Shown here: positions 10,270 to 19,328 of the stretch, piece by piece
Layout: every line of letters begins with the position of its first letter
Position numbering within the stretch: position 1 is the first letter of the stretch
Source of the DNA: Saprospiraceae bacterium
Lineage (GTDB): Bacteria > Bacteroidota > Bacteroidia > Chitinophagales > Saprospiraceae
Length of the DNA stretch: 40,774 nucleotides
Reading direction: 5' to 3'
NCBI GenBank assembly: GCA_013214265.1
Contig: JABSSK010000004.1
Location: forward strand, 1 to 40,774
Program-made: the position numbers and the translations under genes
The notes under the pieces: model-generated
Seen by the model: only the letters and a program-made list of their open reading frames with translations
Databases searched by the model: none
What the model was told of the DNA's origin: nothing

Positions 10270-10914
10270 CTATCCTTTGCGCCCAAAATCGGCTGGTATT
10301 TCTCCCCAATTTTTTGTGTCCCATTTCAGAATTGGGTTGTCGTAAGTGTTTTCTTCGAGCCATTTCTCTCCGCGCGCAATAAGCTCATAGAGAAAAGCAG
10401 TTTTGTTGGTTCTTTTTAGTTTGGTTCGGCATTTTTTGGCCTTAATCCATTTCATGGCTATAGCTGAATCCGTATAGACAGGAATATCTGATTTTTGTTG
10501 CTTCAACCAAGCCAATCCGTGAACTAATCCAAGGAACTCACCTATATTATTAGTACCCAAGGGAAATGACTGATGAAATATTCGCTCACCAGAACGTGTA
10601 TCCACGCCCTGATATTCCATTTTGCCGGGGTTTCCACTACAAGCGGCATCCACACTAAGGCTATCCCAAATAATTTTATCTCCGTCGGGATCCTCTGGTC
10701 TGATCGTACTATGTGACTTTTTTGTAGGTACACCTGATTTAGCGATATAGTTACTGCTATTATCTGAGAATGCTTCCTCTGCCGCCGAAAGAGAAGTGAA
10801 AGATTTGTATTTTGCGCCCGGAAAATTTTTGACCTGACGCAGGCACTCTGTCCAGGAGCTATAAATACCGGGCTCGTGACCCTCCCAAACTACATAGAAC
10901 TTTTTCTTTGCCAT
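10270..10914 (-). CDS. Ribonuclease HI with N-terminal viroplasmin domain
   Basis: MAKKKFYVVWEGHEPGIYSSWTECLRQVKNFPGAKYKSFTSLSAAEEAF viroplasmin domain, then RNase H core SVDAACSGNPGKMEYQGVDTRSGERIF...TNNIGEFLGLVHGL...VYTDSAIAMKWI. Confidence 0.92.
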   Translation of the reverse strand: MAKKKFYVVWEGHEPGIYSSWTECLRQVKNFPGAKYKSFTSLSAAEEAFSDNSSNYIAKSGVPTKKSHSTIRPEDPDGDKIIWDSLSVDAACSGNPGKMEYQGVDTRSGERIFHQSFPLGTNNIGEFLGLVHGLAWLKQQKSDIPVYTDSAIAMKWIKAKKCRTKLKRTNKTAFLYELIARGEKWLEENTYDNPILKWDTKNWGEIPADFGRKG

Positions 10915-11039
10915 ACATTTATTTGGTACTGAGAAAAGTAAAGGTACGATAAGAAATGGACTCGTTTTTATGATTGTTTTCATTTCATCTACCTATTATG
11001 ACCAAACACCAAAAAGCAAAGAAATTGAATCCTGCATAC

Positions 11040-11804
11040 ATGAAGTTCATTGACACACATACTCATTTATATGTAGAGCAATTTGATGATGATCGTCATA
11101 CCGTAATAAAACGAGCTATTGATAGTGGGGTAACACGTTTTTATTTACCCAATATTGATACGGAAAGCGTAGAGGGTATGTTGGTGCTCGAAAAAGAATA
11201 TCCTGATCACTGTTTTCCTATGATCGGACTTCATCCTTGTTCGGTCAAAGCGGATTACAAGGAGCAATTAACTGTTATGCGAGGATGGCTCAACAAGAGA
11301 TCATTTGCAGCTATCGGAGAAATTGGTATGGATTTGTATTGGGATACAACATTTCGCAAACAGCAAGAAGATGCTTTTCTTAGGCAATGCGAATGGGCTA
11401 TGGAATCAGATCTTCCCATTGTTATTCATAGCAGAGAAACTACAGAAGTATTGATAGAGATGATACAATCCATTAATGATATTCGGTTACGAGGTATTTT
11501 TCATTGTTTCACCGGTAATGTAAAACAAGCGGAGGCTATTACTAATTTGGGATTTAAACTTGGTATAGGTGGGGTTGCTACATTTAAAAATGGGGGATTG
11601 GACAAAACACTGGCTGACGTTAATTTGGAACATATAGTGTTAGAGACCGATTCACCCTATTTGGCGCCAAAGCCTCATCGGGGGAAAAGAAATGAATCTG
11701 CTTACATAGTGCTAGTGGCAGAGAAATTAGCTGAAATTTACGGAGTTTCACTAGCAAAAGTTGCTGAGGTTACATCAAAAAATGCTAGAGAAGTATTTAA
11801 ATAA
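11040..11804 (+). CDS. TatD family hydrolase (metal-dependent DNase)
   Basis: MKFIDTHTHLY, IGLHPC, AAIGEIGMDLYWD, PIVIHSRE, GIFHCFTGN, VLETDSPYLAPKPHRGKRNES. The ORF opens at 10974. Confidence 0.95.
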   Translation: MKFIDTHTHLYVEQFDDDRHTVIKRAIDSGVTRFYLPNIDTESVEGMLVLEKEYPDHCFPMIGLHPCSVKADYKEQLTVMRGWLNKRSFAAIGEIGMDLYWDTTFRKQQEDAFLRQCEWAMESDLPIVIHSRETTEVLIEMIQSINDIRLRGIFHCFTGNVKQAEAITNLGFKLGIGGVATFKNGGLDKTLADVNLEHIVLETDSPYLAPKPHRGKRNESAYIVLVAEKLAEIYGVSLAKVAEVTSKNAREVFK

Positions 11805-11927
11805 TAAGAAAGTATATAGGTAACAGACTGTAAACAACAAGTAAAGCTAGGTGTATGATCTAGATTGGTGTACAATCAAAAATTTTGAATTATTGCATCT
11901 TTTTACAAATTTTATCGCCCCTTACAG

Positions 11928-11957
11928 TTGTTAAAAAGCGGTTAATACTTATTTTTG
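11928..11957 (+). promoter_or_regulatory. Candidate Bacteroidota promoter upstream of tRNA-Ser / exbB region
   Basis: TTG (11928-11930), 19-nt spacer, then TATTTTTG (11950-11957), matching TTTG-N19-21-TAnnTTTG. Confidence 0.5.
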
Positions 11958-12091
11958 CCCAAGTTCGAACCTTTCGTTAGCTAAGCATAATCCCTCAAAA
12001 GAACATTTACGGATTACATAAAACCCGTTAAAAGATTAAGCGGAAACATTGGAATGCTTGTCGAAAAGTATATCTTTCGCTTTTATTGAAT

Positions 12092-12179
12092 GGAGAGGTG
12101 CTCGAGTGGCTGAAGAGGCACGCCTGGAAAGCGTGTATACCCTAACAGGGTATCGAGGGTTCGAATCCCTCTCTCTCCG
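12092..12179 (+). tRNA. tRNA-Ser(GGA)
   Basis: Acceptor GGAGAGG/TCTCTCC plus discriminator G; anticodon stem CACGC-CTGGAAA-GCGTG with anticodon GGA; long variable arm TACCCTAACAGGGTA; T-arm GAGGG-TTCGAAT-CCCTC. Confidence 0.97.
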
Positions 12180-12225
12180 CATTTGTTTAACTGATTAAAA
12201 AAACAATCGTAAAACCTTATTGACT

Positions 12226-13062
12226 ATGCGAAAATTGTTAGCACTACTGCTTATCATGGGTTTGGCAGTTTTTTCTGCCAACGTAGCATACGCCCAGGAC
12301 GCTGACACTACTTCAATGGAAGCTGACACGGCAGCTGCGGAAGACGCTGCTATGGATGAAATGGCTGAAGAACCAGCTGCACCTGCTGCGGATGATGCAG
12401 GAGTGGAATCTACAGCTCCTTCTTTGAGTGGTTATCAGATTCTGAAAAAGTATTTCATCGATGGTGACTGGAGATTCATGAGCTTCGTATTGATTTGCTT
12501 GATTCTAGGTCTGGCATTCTGTATTGAGCGTATAATCACACTCAATATTGCTACAACCAACACGGATAAGCTATTGTCTCGTATTGATGAGACTCTCAAA
12601 GCCGGAGATGTTGACGGCGCCAAAGAAATTTGCAAATCAACACCTGGACCAACAGCAAGTATTCTTTTCGAAGGATTAAAGAATGCTGACCAAGGACCTG
12701 AGGCTGTAGAGAAAGCTATCGTTTCTTACGGTGGTGTTCAGATGGGTCTGTTGGAACGCGGCTTGGTTTGGATTTCTCTATTTATCGCTATTGCACCGAT
12801 GCTTGGTTTCATGGGTACAGTAATTGGTATGATTCAGGCTTTCGACCGTATTGAAGCTGTCGGTGACTTATCTCCTTCTGTAGTAGCAGGTGGTATCAAA
12901 GTGGCTCTTTTGACTACGGTATTTGGTCTGATTACTGCGATTATCCTACAAATTTTCTACAACTACATCGTGAACAAAATCGATGGTATTGTGAATAAGA
13001 TGGAGGATGCTTCTATCGCACTTGTGGATATCATGGCCGAGAACAACGTATTCAAAAACTAA
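12226..13062 (+). CDS. exbB: MotA/TolQ/ExbB proton channel family protein with signal peptide and acidic Ala-rich N-terminal segment
   Basis: C-terminal LERGLVWISLFIAIAPMLGFMGTVIGMIQAFDRIEAVGDLSPSVVAGGIKVALLTTVFGLITAIILQIFYNY is a canonical ExbB core; followed by two exbD genes. Confidence 0.92.
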   Translation: MRKLLALLLIMGLAVFSANVAYAQDADTTSMEADTAAAEDAAMDEMAEEPAAPAADDAGVESTAPSLSGYQILKKYFIDGDWRFMSFVLICLILGLAFCIERIITLNIATTNTDKLLSRIDETLKAGDVDGAKEICKSTPGPTASILFEGLKNADQGPEAVEKAIVSYGGVQMGLLERGLVWISLFIAIAPMLGFMGTVIGMIQAFDRIEAVGDLSPSVVAGGIKVALLTTVFGLITAIILQIFYNYIVNKIDGIVNKMEDASIALVDIMAENNVFKN

Positions 13063-13080
13063 GAAAGACCTCTATTAATT

Positions 13081-13563
13081 ATGTATAAGTTTCTTGTAGC
13101 AAACGGTCAGCGCTTAGCGTTTGGACTGGGAATCCTGATCACAGCGATTTTCCTGTTCAGTGTTATCGGTGGCTTAGATCAATTCAACGAACTTCCCGAT
13201 GAGGATCAAGCAACAACGTCAATTTTTAACGCGGGTATTTCCGGGGCAATCATTTTGATTGTAATTGCTGCTGTTGCTTTGATTGCATTTGGGTTGATGC
13301 AGGTGCTTTCCGACCTGAAGGGTTCGATGAAAGGGATCATTGGCTTAGTAGTATTGCTAGTGATTTTCTTTATCGCATACTCTACTGCAAATGGTGATGC
13401 GGCGGCAGAAATAGCCCCAATAAGCACAGCGATTGAAAAGGTTGGAGGAATTGCACCCGGTAACTTGAAGTTTATAGGGGGGTCAATCATAACTGCAATG
13501 GTTTTGGTTGGAACTGCTTTTGCTTCATTTGTACTAGCAGAGATCATTAACTTTTTCAAATAA
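13081..13563 (+). CDS. Uncharacterized multi-pass membrane protein inserted between exbB and exbD
   Basis: 160 aa with about four hydrophobic segments; tightly packed in the exb cluster (18 nt after exbB, 6 nt before exbD). Confidence 0.8.
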   Translation: MYKFLVANGQRLAFGLGILITAIFLFSVIGGLDQFNELPDEDQATTSIFNAGISGAIILIVIAAVALIAFGLMQVLSDLKGSMKGIIGLVVLLVIFFIAYSTANGDAAAEIAPISTAIEKVGGIAPGNLKFIGGSIITAMVLVGTAFASFVLAEIINFFK

Positions 13564-13569
13564 TACATT

Positions 13570-14130
13570 ATGGCAAGGACAAGCGCTAGAGATCGGATGA
13601 AGAACGAGATCAATGCCGGTTCAATGGCCGACATTGCCTTCTTGCTACTCATCTTCTTTCTCGTGACGACAACGATTGTAGAAGACAAAGGGATTACCGT
13701 TAAGCTGCCACCATGGTCAGAAGAAGACCCAGAAACGCAGCGCTTGAAAGAGCGTAATGTATATGCTGTGTTGGTAAATGCCGGGAATGAACTTCTTGTT
13801 CGTGGACAACCAATGCGGGTATCTGATCTTCGTGATAATGCCAAAGAGTTTATCGCAAACCCGAATGGTCGTTCGGATTATGCAGAAAAACCTACCATGG
13901 CAATTATCTCACTCAAAAACGACCGAGGTACGGAATACAGAACGTACCTAGCCGTTTATAATGAGTTAAAAGGAGCCTATAACGAACTCTGGGATGAACT
14001 GGCACAAAGAAAGTTTGGTGTGCCTTACAGTGATGATCTTCCTCTGGCTCAACGAAAAGCCATAAAGGATGAGATTCCTATGGTTCTTTCTGAAGCTGAA
14101 CCTACCAACTTCGCTGAAGGAGGTAGCTAA
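13570..14130 (+). CDS. exbD: ExbD/TolR biopolymer transport protein
   Basis: NEINAGSMADIAFLLLIFFLVTTTIVEDKGITVKLPP is the ExbD TM plus conserved Asp signature. Confidence 0.92.
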   Translation: MARTSARDRMKNEINAGSMADIAFLLLIFFLVTTTIVEDKGITVKLPPWSEEDPETQRLKERNVYAVLVNAGNELLVRGQPMRVSDLRDNAKEFIANPNGRSDYAEKPTMAIISLKNDRGTEYRTYLAVYNELKGAYNELWDELAQRKFGVPYSDDLPLAQRKAIKDEIPMVLSEAEPTNFAEGGS

Positions 14131-14197
14131 AGGCGATCGTCGTCGAAAACGCCATTTATTGCAAAAGCTGCTGTAAAAGGCACCAAAAACGATCATT

Positions 14198-14671
14198 ATG
14201 TCTAAATTTTCCAAAAAAAGAGGTAAGTCGGATCCCGCTATTTCGACGGCTTCCCTCCCGGATATCATCTTCATGCTGCTTTTCTTCTTCATGGTAGTAA
14301 CCGTGTTAAGAGATGCGGAGCTGAAGGTAAAGGTGGTTACACCTTACGCTACTGAATTGACCAAACTCGAGGAAAAGTCTCTGGTAAACTACCTGTATAT
14401 TGGGCGCCCAACCCAGAAATTTCAGGATGTCTACGGAACAAAACCTCGTTTGCAGCTAGGGGATAAATTTGCAACAATCGCAGAAATACCTCTCTTCCTT
14501 GAAAAACACAAAGTGAAAATCCCAGAAGCAAAGCGGCCGAAGATTACCTCTTCTCTGCGCGTGGATGGTGAAGTAACTATGGGTGTAGTTCAGGATGTGA
14601 AAACAGAACTGCGAAAAGCCGGTCAACTCAAAGTGAATTACTCTGCAAAAACAGATCCTAATGCGAATTAA
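14198..14671 (+). CDS. exbD: ExbD/TolR biopolymer transport protein (second copy)
   Basis: ISTASLPDIIFMLLFFFMVVTVLRDAELKVKVVTP ExbD signature. Confidence 0.9.
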   Translation: MSKFSKKRGKSDPAISTASLPDIIFMLLFFFMVVTVLRDAELKVKVVTPYATELTKLEEKSLVNYLYIGRPTQKFQDVYGTKPRLQLGDKFATIAEIPLFLEKHKVKIPEAKRPKITSSLRVDGEVTMGVVQDVKTELRKAGQLKVNYSAKTDPNAN

Positions 14672-14692
14672 TCCATTACGATCATGAAACAT

Positions 14693-14725
14693 AAAAGCCT
14701 TTCTGGATTTCCAGAAAGGCTTTTT
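14693..14725. terminator. Rho-independent terminator between convergent exbD and DUF4293 genes
   Basis: AAAAGCCTTTCTGGA-TT-TCCAGAAAGGCTTTTT hairpin with flanking A/T tracts. Confidence 0.85.
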
Positions 14726-14728
14726 AAT

Positions 14729-15169
14729 TTAACGTAAACGGTCCATCGATTTTACTAGTTGATCATCTTTTTGTATGAAGCGGTACGCGAGTCCGAGTAA
14801 AAGAATTGCTAATAATGGAAAAGCAATACCAACACCCGCTTGTAAAGTATCCGCAGAATCCACCATGCTATCTTGAAAAATAATTCCCATAACAAAACCA
14901 ATTCCAGACAGCATGTATAGGATGGAAACGAAAGTTAAGCGCATTTGTGCTTTTCGGTTCTTAAATAGGAAAATAGAAACAAAAGCCAATAATCCTGATA
15001 AACCGAAGGCGACCATTAATGCAATATGATCCATCGCATTAAATATGCCGTCTTCCATATAAACGGAGGCTGGTATGGCATCAGAAGAAGTTATAGTTGG
15101 CGCAACAAATAAAGCACCTGCCGAACCAGAAGCTAATAGCAAAAATAAAAATTGTATTCGTTGTAACAT
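14729..15169 (-). CDS. DUF4293 family membrane protein
   Basis: MLQRIQFLFLLLASGSAGALFV N-terminus and four TM segments, matching the Bacteroidota DUF4293 layout. Confidence 0.75.
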   Translation of the reverse strand: MLQRIQFLFLLLASGSAGALFVAPTITSSDAIPASVYMEDGIFNAMDHIALMVAFGLSGLLAFVSIFLFKNRKAQMRLTFVSILYMLSGIGFVMGIIFQDSMVDSADTLQAGVGIAFPLLAILLLGLAYRFIQKDDQLVKSMDRLR

Positions 15170-15311
15170 GATATCAGATTTTCGGAATCATAATGAAGCT
15201 AATTCGAAAATTTCCTGGAGGAAAATTTTTAATGGTCAAATATAGTGTATTCTCATACGCCTTGGGGTAAGACGACCAGCTAAAGATTGGTGGTCTGCAA
15301 TTCGGATTTAC

Positions 15312-15319
15312 TACCTTTG
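15312..15319 (+). promoter_or_regulatory. Candidate -7 box TACCTTTG directly upstream of the FAD oxidoreductase ATG
   Basis: Exact TAnnTTTG match ending 4 nt before the ATG at 15324; a TTG lies 22 nt upstream (15287-15289). Confidence 0.4.
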
Positions 15320-15323
15320 CGGA

Positions 15324-16481
15324 ATGAAAAAACAACCTGAATGTCAATCTAGCTACTGGGAATATGATGTTTTTCTAAAAGAAATAGATGTAGCTATTAT
15401 TGGCTCCGGATTGGTTGGCCTGAATGCAGCTATTTACCTAGCAGAAAATTACCCAAAACTAAAAATTGTAGTTCTGGAACGAGGTTACCTGCCTGTTGGT
15501 GCCAGCACGAGAAATGCTGGGTTTGCTTGCTTTGGAAGTATGACAGAATTATTAGATGACCTCTCCACTCAAAAAGAAGATGAAGTATGGAAACTGGTGG
15601 AACAGCGCTACAGAGGATTACAGAAACTTCGAAAACGTTTGGGAGATAAAACTCTGGATTATATACCCTACGGTGGGTTTGAATTGTTTTCCAAAGACGA
15701 AGAAGATTCATATCAGGAATGTATGGATCATATGAGTGCATTCAATCGGACCCTTTCCTCCATAACAGGAGCCAAGGTGACATTCTCTAGCGCAGAACAT
15801 AAAATAAAAGATTTTGGCTTGAGTAATATCAAATATCTAATTCATAATAAAGAGGAAGGCGGCCTCCATCCTGGAAAAATGATGGCTGCACTTCAGAAAA
15901 AATCAAGAACATTAGGTATTACTATCCTGTCAGGTGTAGAAGTAACTCACTTTGAAGAAGATCACCAGCAAGTTGTTCTACGTTTTTATAATGGACAAGC
16001 TATTACCGCCAACCGCTTACTTGTAGCTACCAATGGATTTGCTAAGCAATTACTCCCCAAATTAGGTGTGACCCCAGCAAGGAATCAAGTCTTTATCACA
16101 AAGCCAATACCTGGATTACAACTACAGGGCACATTTCATTTTGACAAAGGGTACATTTATTTTCGTAATGTTGACAACCGAATCCTCATAGGCGGTGCCA
16201 GGAATATTGATCCAGTTACAGAAGCAACTGTATCTTTTGGAGCAACAAGCGTTATCCAGAACTATTTGGTCCGATTTGTAGATCAGTATATTCTTTCAGA
16301 TACACCAAACTGGGAAGTGGACCAAAGTTGGAGTGGTATAATGGGTATAGGGTCAACAAAAAAGCCGATCGTTAGCCATATCGGAAGGCGGGTTGTGGCT
16401 GCTGTTCGTTTAGGAGGTATGGGTGTTGCGCTTGGGAGTCTGTTAGGGGAAGAAGGGGCCAACTTATTAATGGAATGTTAA
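15324..16481 (+). CDS. FAD-dependent oxidoreductase (DAO family)
   Basis: DVAIIGSGLVGLNAAIYLAENYPKLKIVVLERGYLPVGASTRNAGFACFGS dinucleotide-binding motif; C-terminal WSGIMGIGSTKKPIV...VRLGGMGVALGSLLGEE. Confidence 0.92.
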   Translation: MKKQPECQSSYWEYDVFLKEIDVAIIGSGLVGLNAAIYLAENYPKLKIVVLERGYLPVGASTRNAGFACFGSMTELLDDLSTQKEDEVWKLVEQRYRGLQKLRKRLGDKTLDYIPYGGFELFSKDEEDSYQECMDHMSAFNRTLSSITGAKVTFSSAEHKIKDFGLSNIKYLIHNKEEGGLHPGKMMAALQKKSRTLGITILSGVEVTHFEEDHQQVVLRFYNGQAITANRLLVATNGFAKQLLPKLGVTPARNQVFITKPIPGLQLQGTFHFDKGYIYFRNVDNRILIGGARNIDPVTEATVSFGATSVIQNYLVRFVDQYILSDTPNWEVDQSWSGIMGIGSTKKPIVSHIGRRVVAAVRLGGMGVALGSLLGEEGANLLMEC

Positions 16482-16538
16482 TCCAGAGTTGTAAGAAGGC
16501 TGTTTCCTTTTTCCAATCGTTAGCATCATATTAATCGT

Positions 16539-18386
16539 ATGAAAAAAATAACTGTAACAATAGTAAAGCTGTCGGCCATAATTATGGGCTACCTCCTTGT
16601 ACCAACTATGTATGGGCAGAATGTGGCAACCGAGCCAGCAGACACAACGGGTAATCAGCGTATAGAAATTATCTGGTCAGATAGTCTGATCGTAAAGCGG
16701 ATAGATGGCAACGAAGTCAATCAGCTAATAAGCATTGTCGTACTGCGGCAGGATAGTGCTTACATGTATTGTGATTCGGCTATCCTGATCAATGAAATTG
16801 ATCTATATGCTTATGGTAATGTGAGTATTCGTCAGGGGGATTCCCTTACTGTTTTTGGCGATAGCCTTATTTATAATGGTAGGTTACGTCAAGCCAAACT
16901 AAGTGGTGAAGAGGTTGGGCTGTCGAATAAAGAACAACAACTTTTTACAGAACAATTGGATTATGACCTAAATACTAAAATGGCTTCCTATACATCTGGT
17001 GCTACTTTGGTCAATGAAGAAACACAACTCAGTAGTAAAGTCGGATATTATGATTTGGAGACGGAAACAGCCTATTTCAGCGATAGTGTTGCAGTTGCAG
17101 ATGACGCTTTTGAGCTAAGAGCGGATACACTAGTCTTTCATGTGAACACTAAAATAGTGGATTTTGTAGGCCCTACTGTAATCCAAACAGATTCTGCTCA
17201 GATATACTGTGAAGACGGATATTATGATACAGAAAATGGATTTGCTGAATTTGCCCAAAACGCGCAGTATGTAAAGAATGACCAGCGTGCAAGTGCAGAC
17301 CGAATGCGCTATAATGACGCGACTGGCGAGTATCAGTTAGAAGGTAATGCTCTTGTTATTGATACCATACGTCAAGCTAGGGCTCAATTTATCCAATATC
17401 AAGAAAGATCAGAAGATATTTATATGAGGGGTAATGCATATTATGTGGATAGTGAGCAGGAAATTACAGCTGAGGAAATTCAATACAACGGTACAACGGG
17501 GCAGTATGCAACTCGAGGGCGGTCTCGAGTAAGTGATCCGCCACAAGTATTATTAGCAGATCAGATAGACTTTCAGGATGAAGAAGAAAGTGGGTACGGC
17601 GAAGCCATCGGGAACGTAGTATGGCAAGATACCTCAGCAGCACTTACCATCAACACGGATACTATGCAATATGAAAAGGGTAGGGACTATTTGAAAGCTA
17701 TTGGTGGGCCACAAGGTCGACCAGAATTGATTACGATTTCAGAGGGTGATTCCCTTTTTATGGCTTCTGATACTCTAGTGGGTAGCCAAGCGGATACGCT
17801 TGAATCAGACACGAGTAGGCTTCTACTTGCGTTTAATGATGTTAGGATTTTTAAATCTAATTTGCAGGCGGTAAGCGATTCGCTGTCATACCATACCGGT
17901 GATTCCTTATTTGTGTTTTATGGAGATCCGGTGCTTTGGTCCGATACATCACAATTTACAGGGGATACCATCCTTATGCGGTTGAAGAATGATCAGATTG
18001 ATCGGATTTTCCTTAGGGGTAATGCATTTATTATTAATATTTCGGATGACCAGTTTTTTAATCAAATTAAAGGAAAATATATCGAGGCCATCTTTAGAAA
18101 CAATGAACTTTGGCGAATTAATGTTGACGGTAATGCCGAAACTATCTATTATGCAAAGGATGATGTGGGTGGTTATGTTGGTGTCAATCAGACTGTCTGT
18201 AGTGAAATGATTCTGTATTTTGGAGCCAACGAGGTAGAGAGAATAAAGCTATTTAAAGATCCCGACTCAAGTATTACGCCTATGAGGCAAGCTGATCATG
18301 ATACCCTCAGACTAGATGGGTTTGAATGGATAACGGATAAGCGACCTCAGTCCAGAGCGGATCTTTTTGTTCAATTATTCGAATAA
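16539..18386 (+). CDS. OstA-like (LptA/OstA_N domain) outer-membrane biogenesis protein
   Basis: Signal peptide and repeated beta-strand pattern (ELRADTLVFHVNTKIVDFVGPTVIQTDSAQIYCEDGYYDTENGFAEF; QEITAEEIQYNGTTGQYATRGRSRV), typical of OstA-like repeats in Bacteroidota. Confidence 0.8.
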   Translation: MKKITVTIVKLSAIIMGYLLVPTMYGQNVATEPADTTGNQRIEIIWSDSLIVKRIDGNEVNQLISIVVLRQDSAYMYCDSAILINEIDLYAYGNVSIRQGDSLTVFGDSLIYNGRLRQAKLSGEEVGLSNKEQQLFTEQLDYDLNTKMASYTSGATLVNEETQLSSKVGYYDLETETAYFSDSVAVADDAFELRADTLVFHVNTKIVDFVGPTVIQTDSAQIYCEDGYYDTENGFAEFAQNAQYVKNDQRASADRMRYNDATGEYQLEGNALVIDTIRQARAQFIQYQERSEDIYMRGNAYYVDSEQEITAEEIQYNGTTGQYATRGRSRVSDPPQVLLADQIDFQDEEESGYGEAIGNVVWQDTSAALTINTDTMQYEKGRDYLKAIGGPQGRPELITISEGDSLFMASDTLVGSQADTLESDTSRLLLAFNDVRIFKSNLQAVSDSLSYHTGDSLFVFYGDPVLWSDTSQFTGDTILMRLKNDQIDRIFLRGNAFIINISDDQFFNQIKGKYIEAIFRNNELWRINVDGNAETIYYAKDDVGGYVGVNQTVCSEMILYFGANEVERIKLFKDPDSSITPMRQADHDTLRLDGFEWITDKRPQSRADLFVQLFE

Positions 18387-19174
18387 TGGAAAATCGAATA
18401 TCTGTTATGCCTAGTATCAAAAAGACTTTAAGCATTTTGGTTGCTATTTTCTCCCTATGCATCCTGACATGGGCAAACGAACCTATGCAGATGTTAAATT
18501 ATGCCAATGAGTCCTATCAAAAAGGTAATTACCTAGAAGCCATTCAAGCTTACGAAGCTATTCTAGATAATGGCTATTCTTCAACGTCCTTGTACCATAA
18601 TTTGGGAAATGCATACTACAAAGAGGATCAACCTGGGTATGCAGCGCTTAATTTTCACCGTGGCCTGAGGTTATCTCCCCGCGACCAAGGTCTGAAAAAT
18701 AACCTCGAGCTGATATACAGCGGAGTTTCAGCACCCATTTCAGAGATACCGCCTGTTTGGGGCCGGAGCGTCTGGAGGGGTACACAAATTGCTTTGGGTA
18801 GTAACGGATGGTCTATAGTTGGTGCTTTTTGCATTTGGGCTGGTTTCTTTTTTTTATATCAGTGGCGTACAGCTCCAGTTCGTAAGGTTCGGAAGCGAGG
18901 GTTTGTATTGGGAATACTTATTATTATGCTATCCGCTTTACCTTTTACTTTAGCATGGGGTGCTTTTCAGAATCAGATGAGTAAAAATATTGCAGTTGTT
19001 GTGGATATGCCTAAATCGTTTTTTCGTGCTGCTGATGATAGAAGCGAGATGATACGTTCTTTGCCCGCAGGAACTACACTATATCTTCGAGATCAAATCG
19101 GGCCATGGGTTAAAGTTCAACTACGCAATGGGCAATCTGGATGGATGAATGAAGGTGATTTCATCAAAGCCTGA
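18386..19174 (+). CDS. TPR plus SH3 domain membrane protein, BatE-like
   Basis: TPR units (NYANESYQKGNYLEAIQAYEAIL; SLYHNLGNAYYKEDQPGYAALNFHRGLRLSPRD), two TM helices, C-terminal SH3 (LPAGTTLYLRDQIGPWVKVQLRNGQSGWM). ATG overlaps the preceding stop (TAATG). Confidence 0.82.
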   Translation: MENRISVMPSIKKTLSILVAIFSLCILTWANEPMQMLNYANESYQKGNYLEAIQAYEAILDNGYSSTSLYHNLGNAYYKEDQPGYAALNFHRGLRLSPRDQGLKNNLELIYSGVSAPISEIPPVWGRSVWRGTQIALGSNGWSIVGAFCIWAGFFFLYQWRTAPVRKVRKRGFVLGILIIMLSALPFTLAWGAFQNQMSKNIAVVVDMPKSFFRAADDRSEMIRSLPAGTTLYLRDQIGPWVKVQLRNGQSGWMNEGDFIKA

Positions 19175-19328
19175 TGTGCCCAACGTATTTAGAGGGGGTA
19201 TAAATCAATTTGATATTAAGACCTGTCGTTCCGCAGCATCCCATTTTCCATAATCTGCAATGTTTGTATTTGTAATCTCGCTAGTATGCGTGCTTTTACC
19301 TCATATCCATAATTTCATTTATACTTTA

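Noticed and set aside
13206-13844. 212-aa minus-strand ORF
   Set aside because: Antisense to the exb-cluster membrane protein and ExbD; low-complexity Ile/Ala composition consistent with the reverse complement of TM coding sequence; no recognizable domain.
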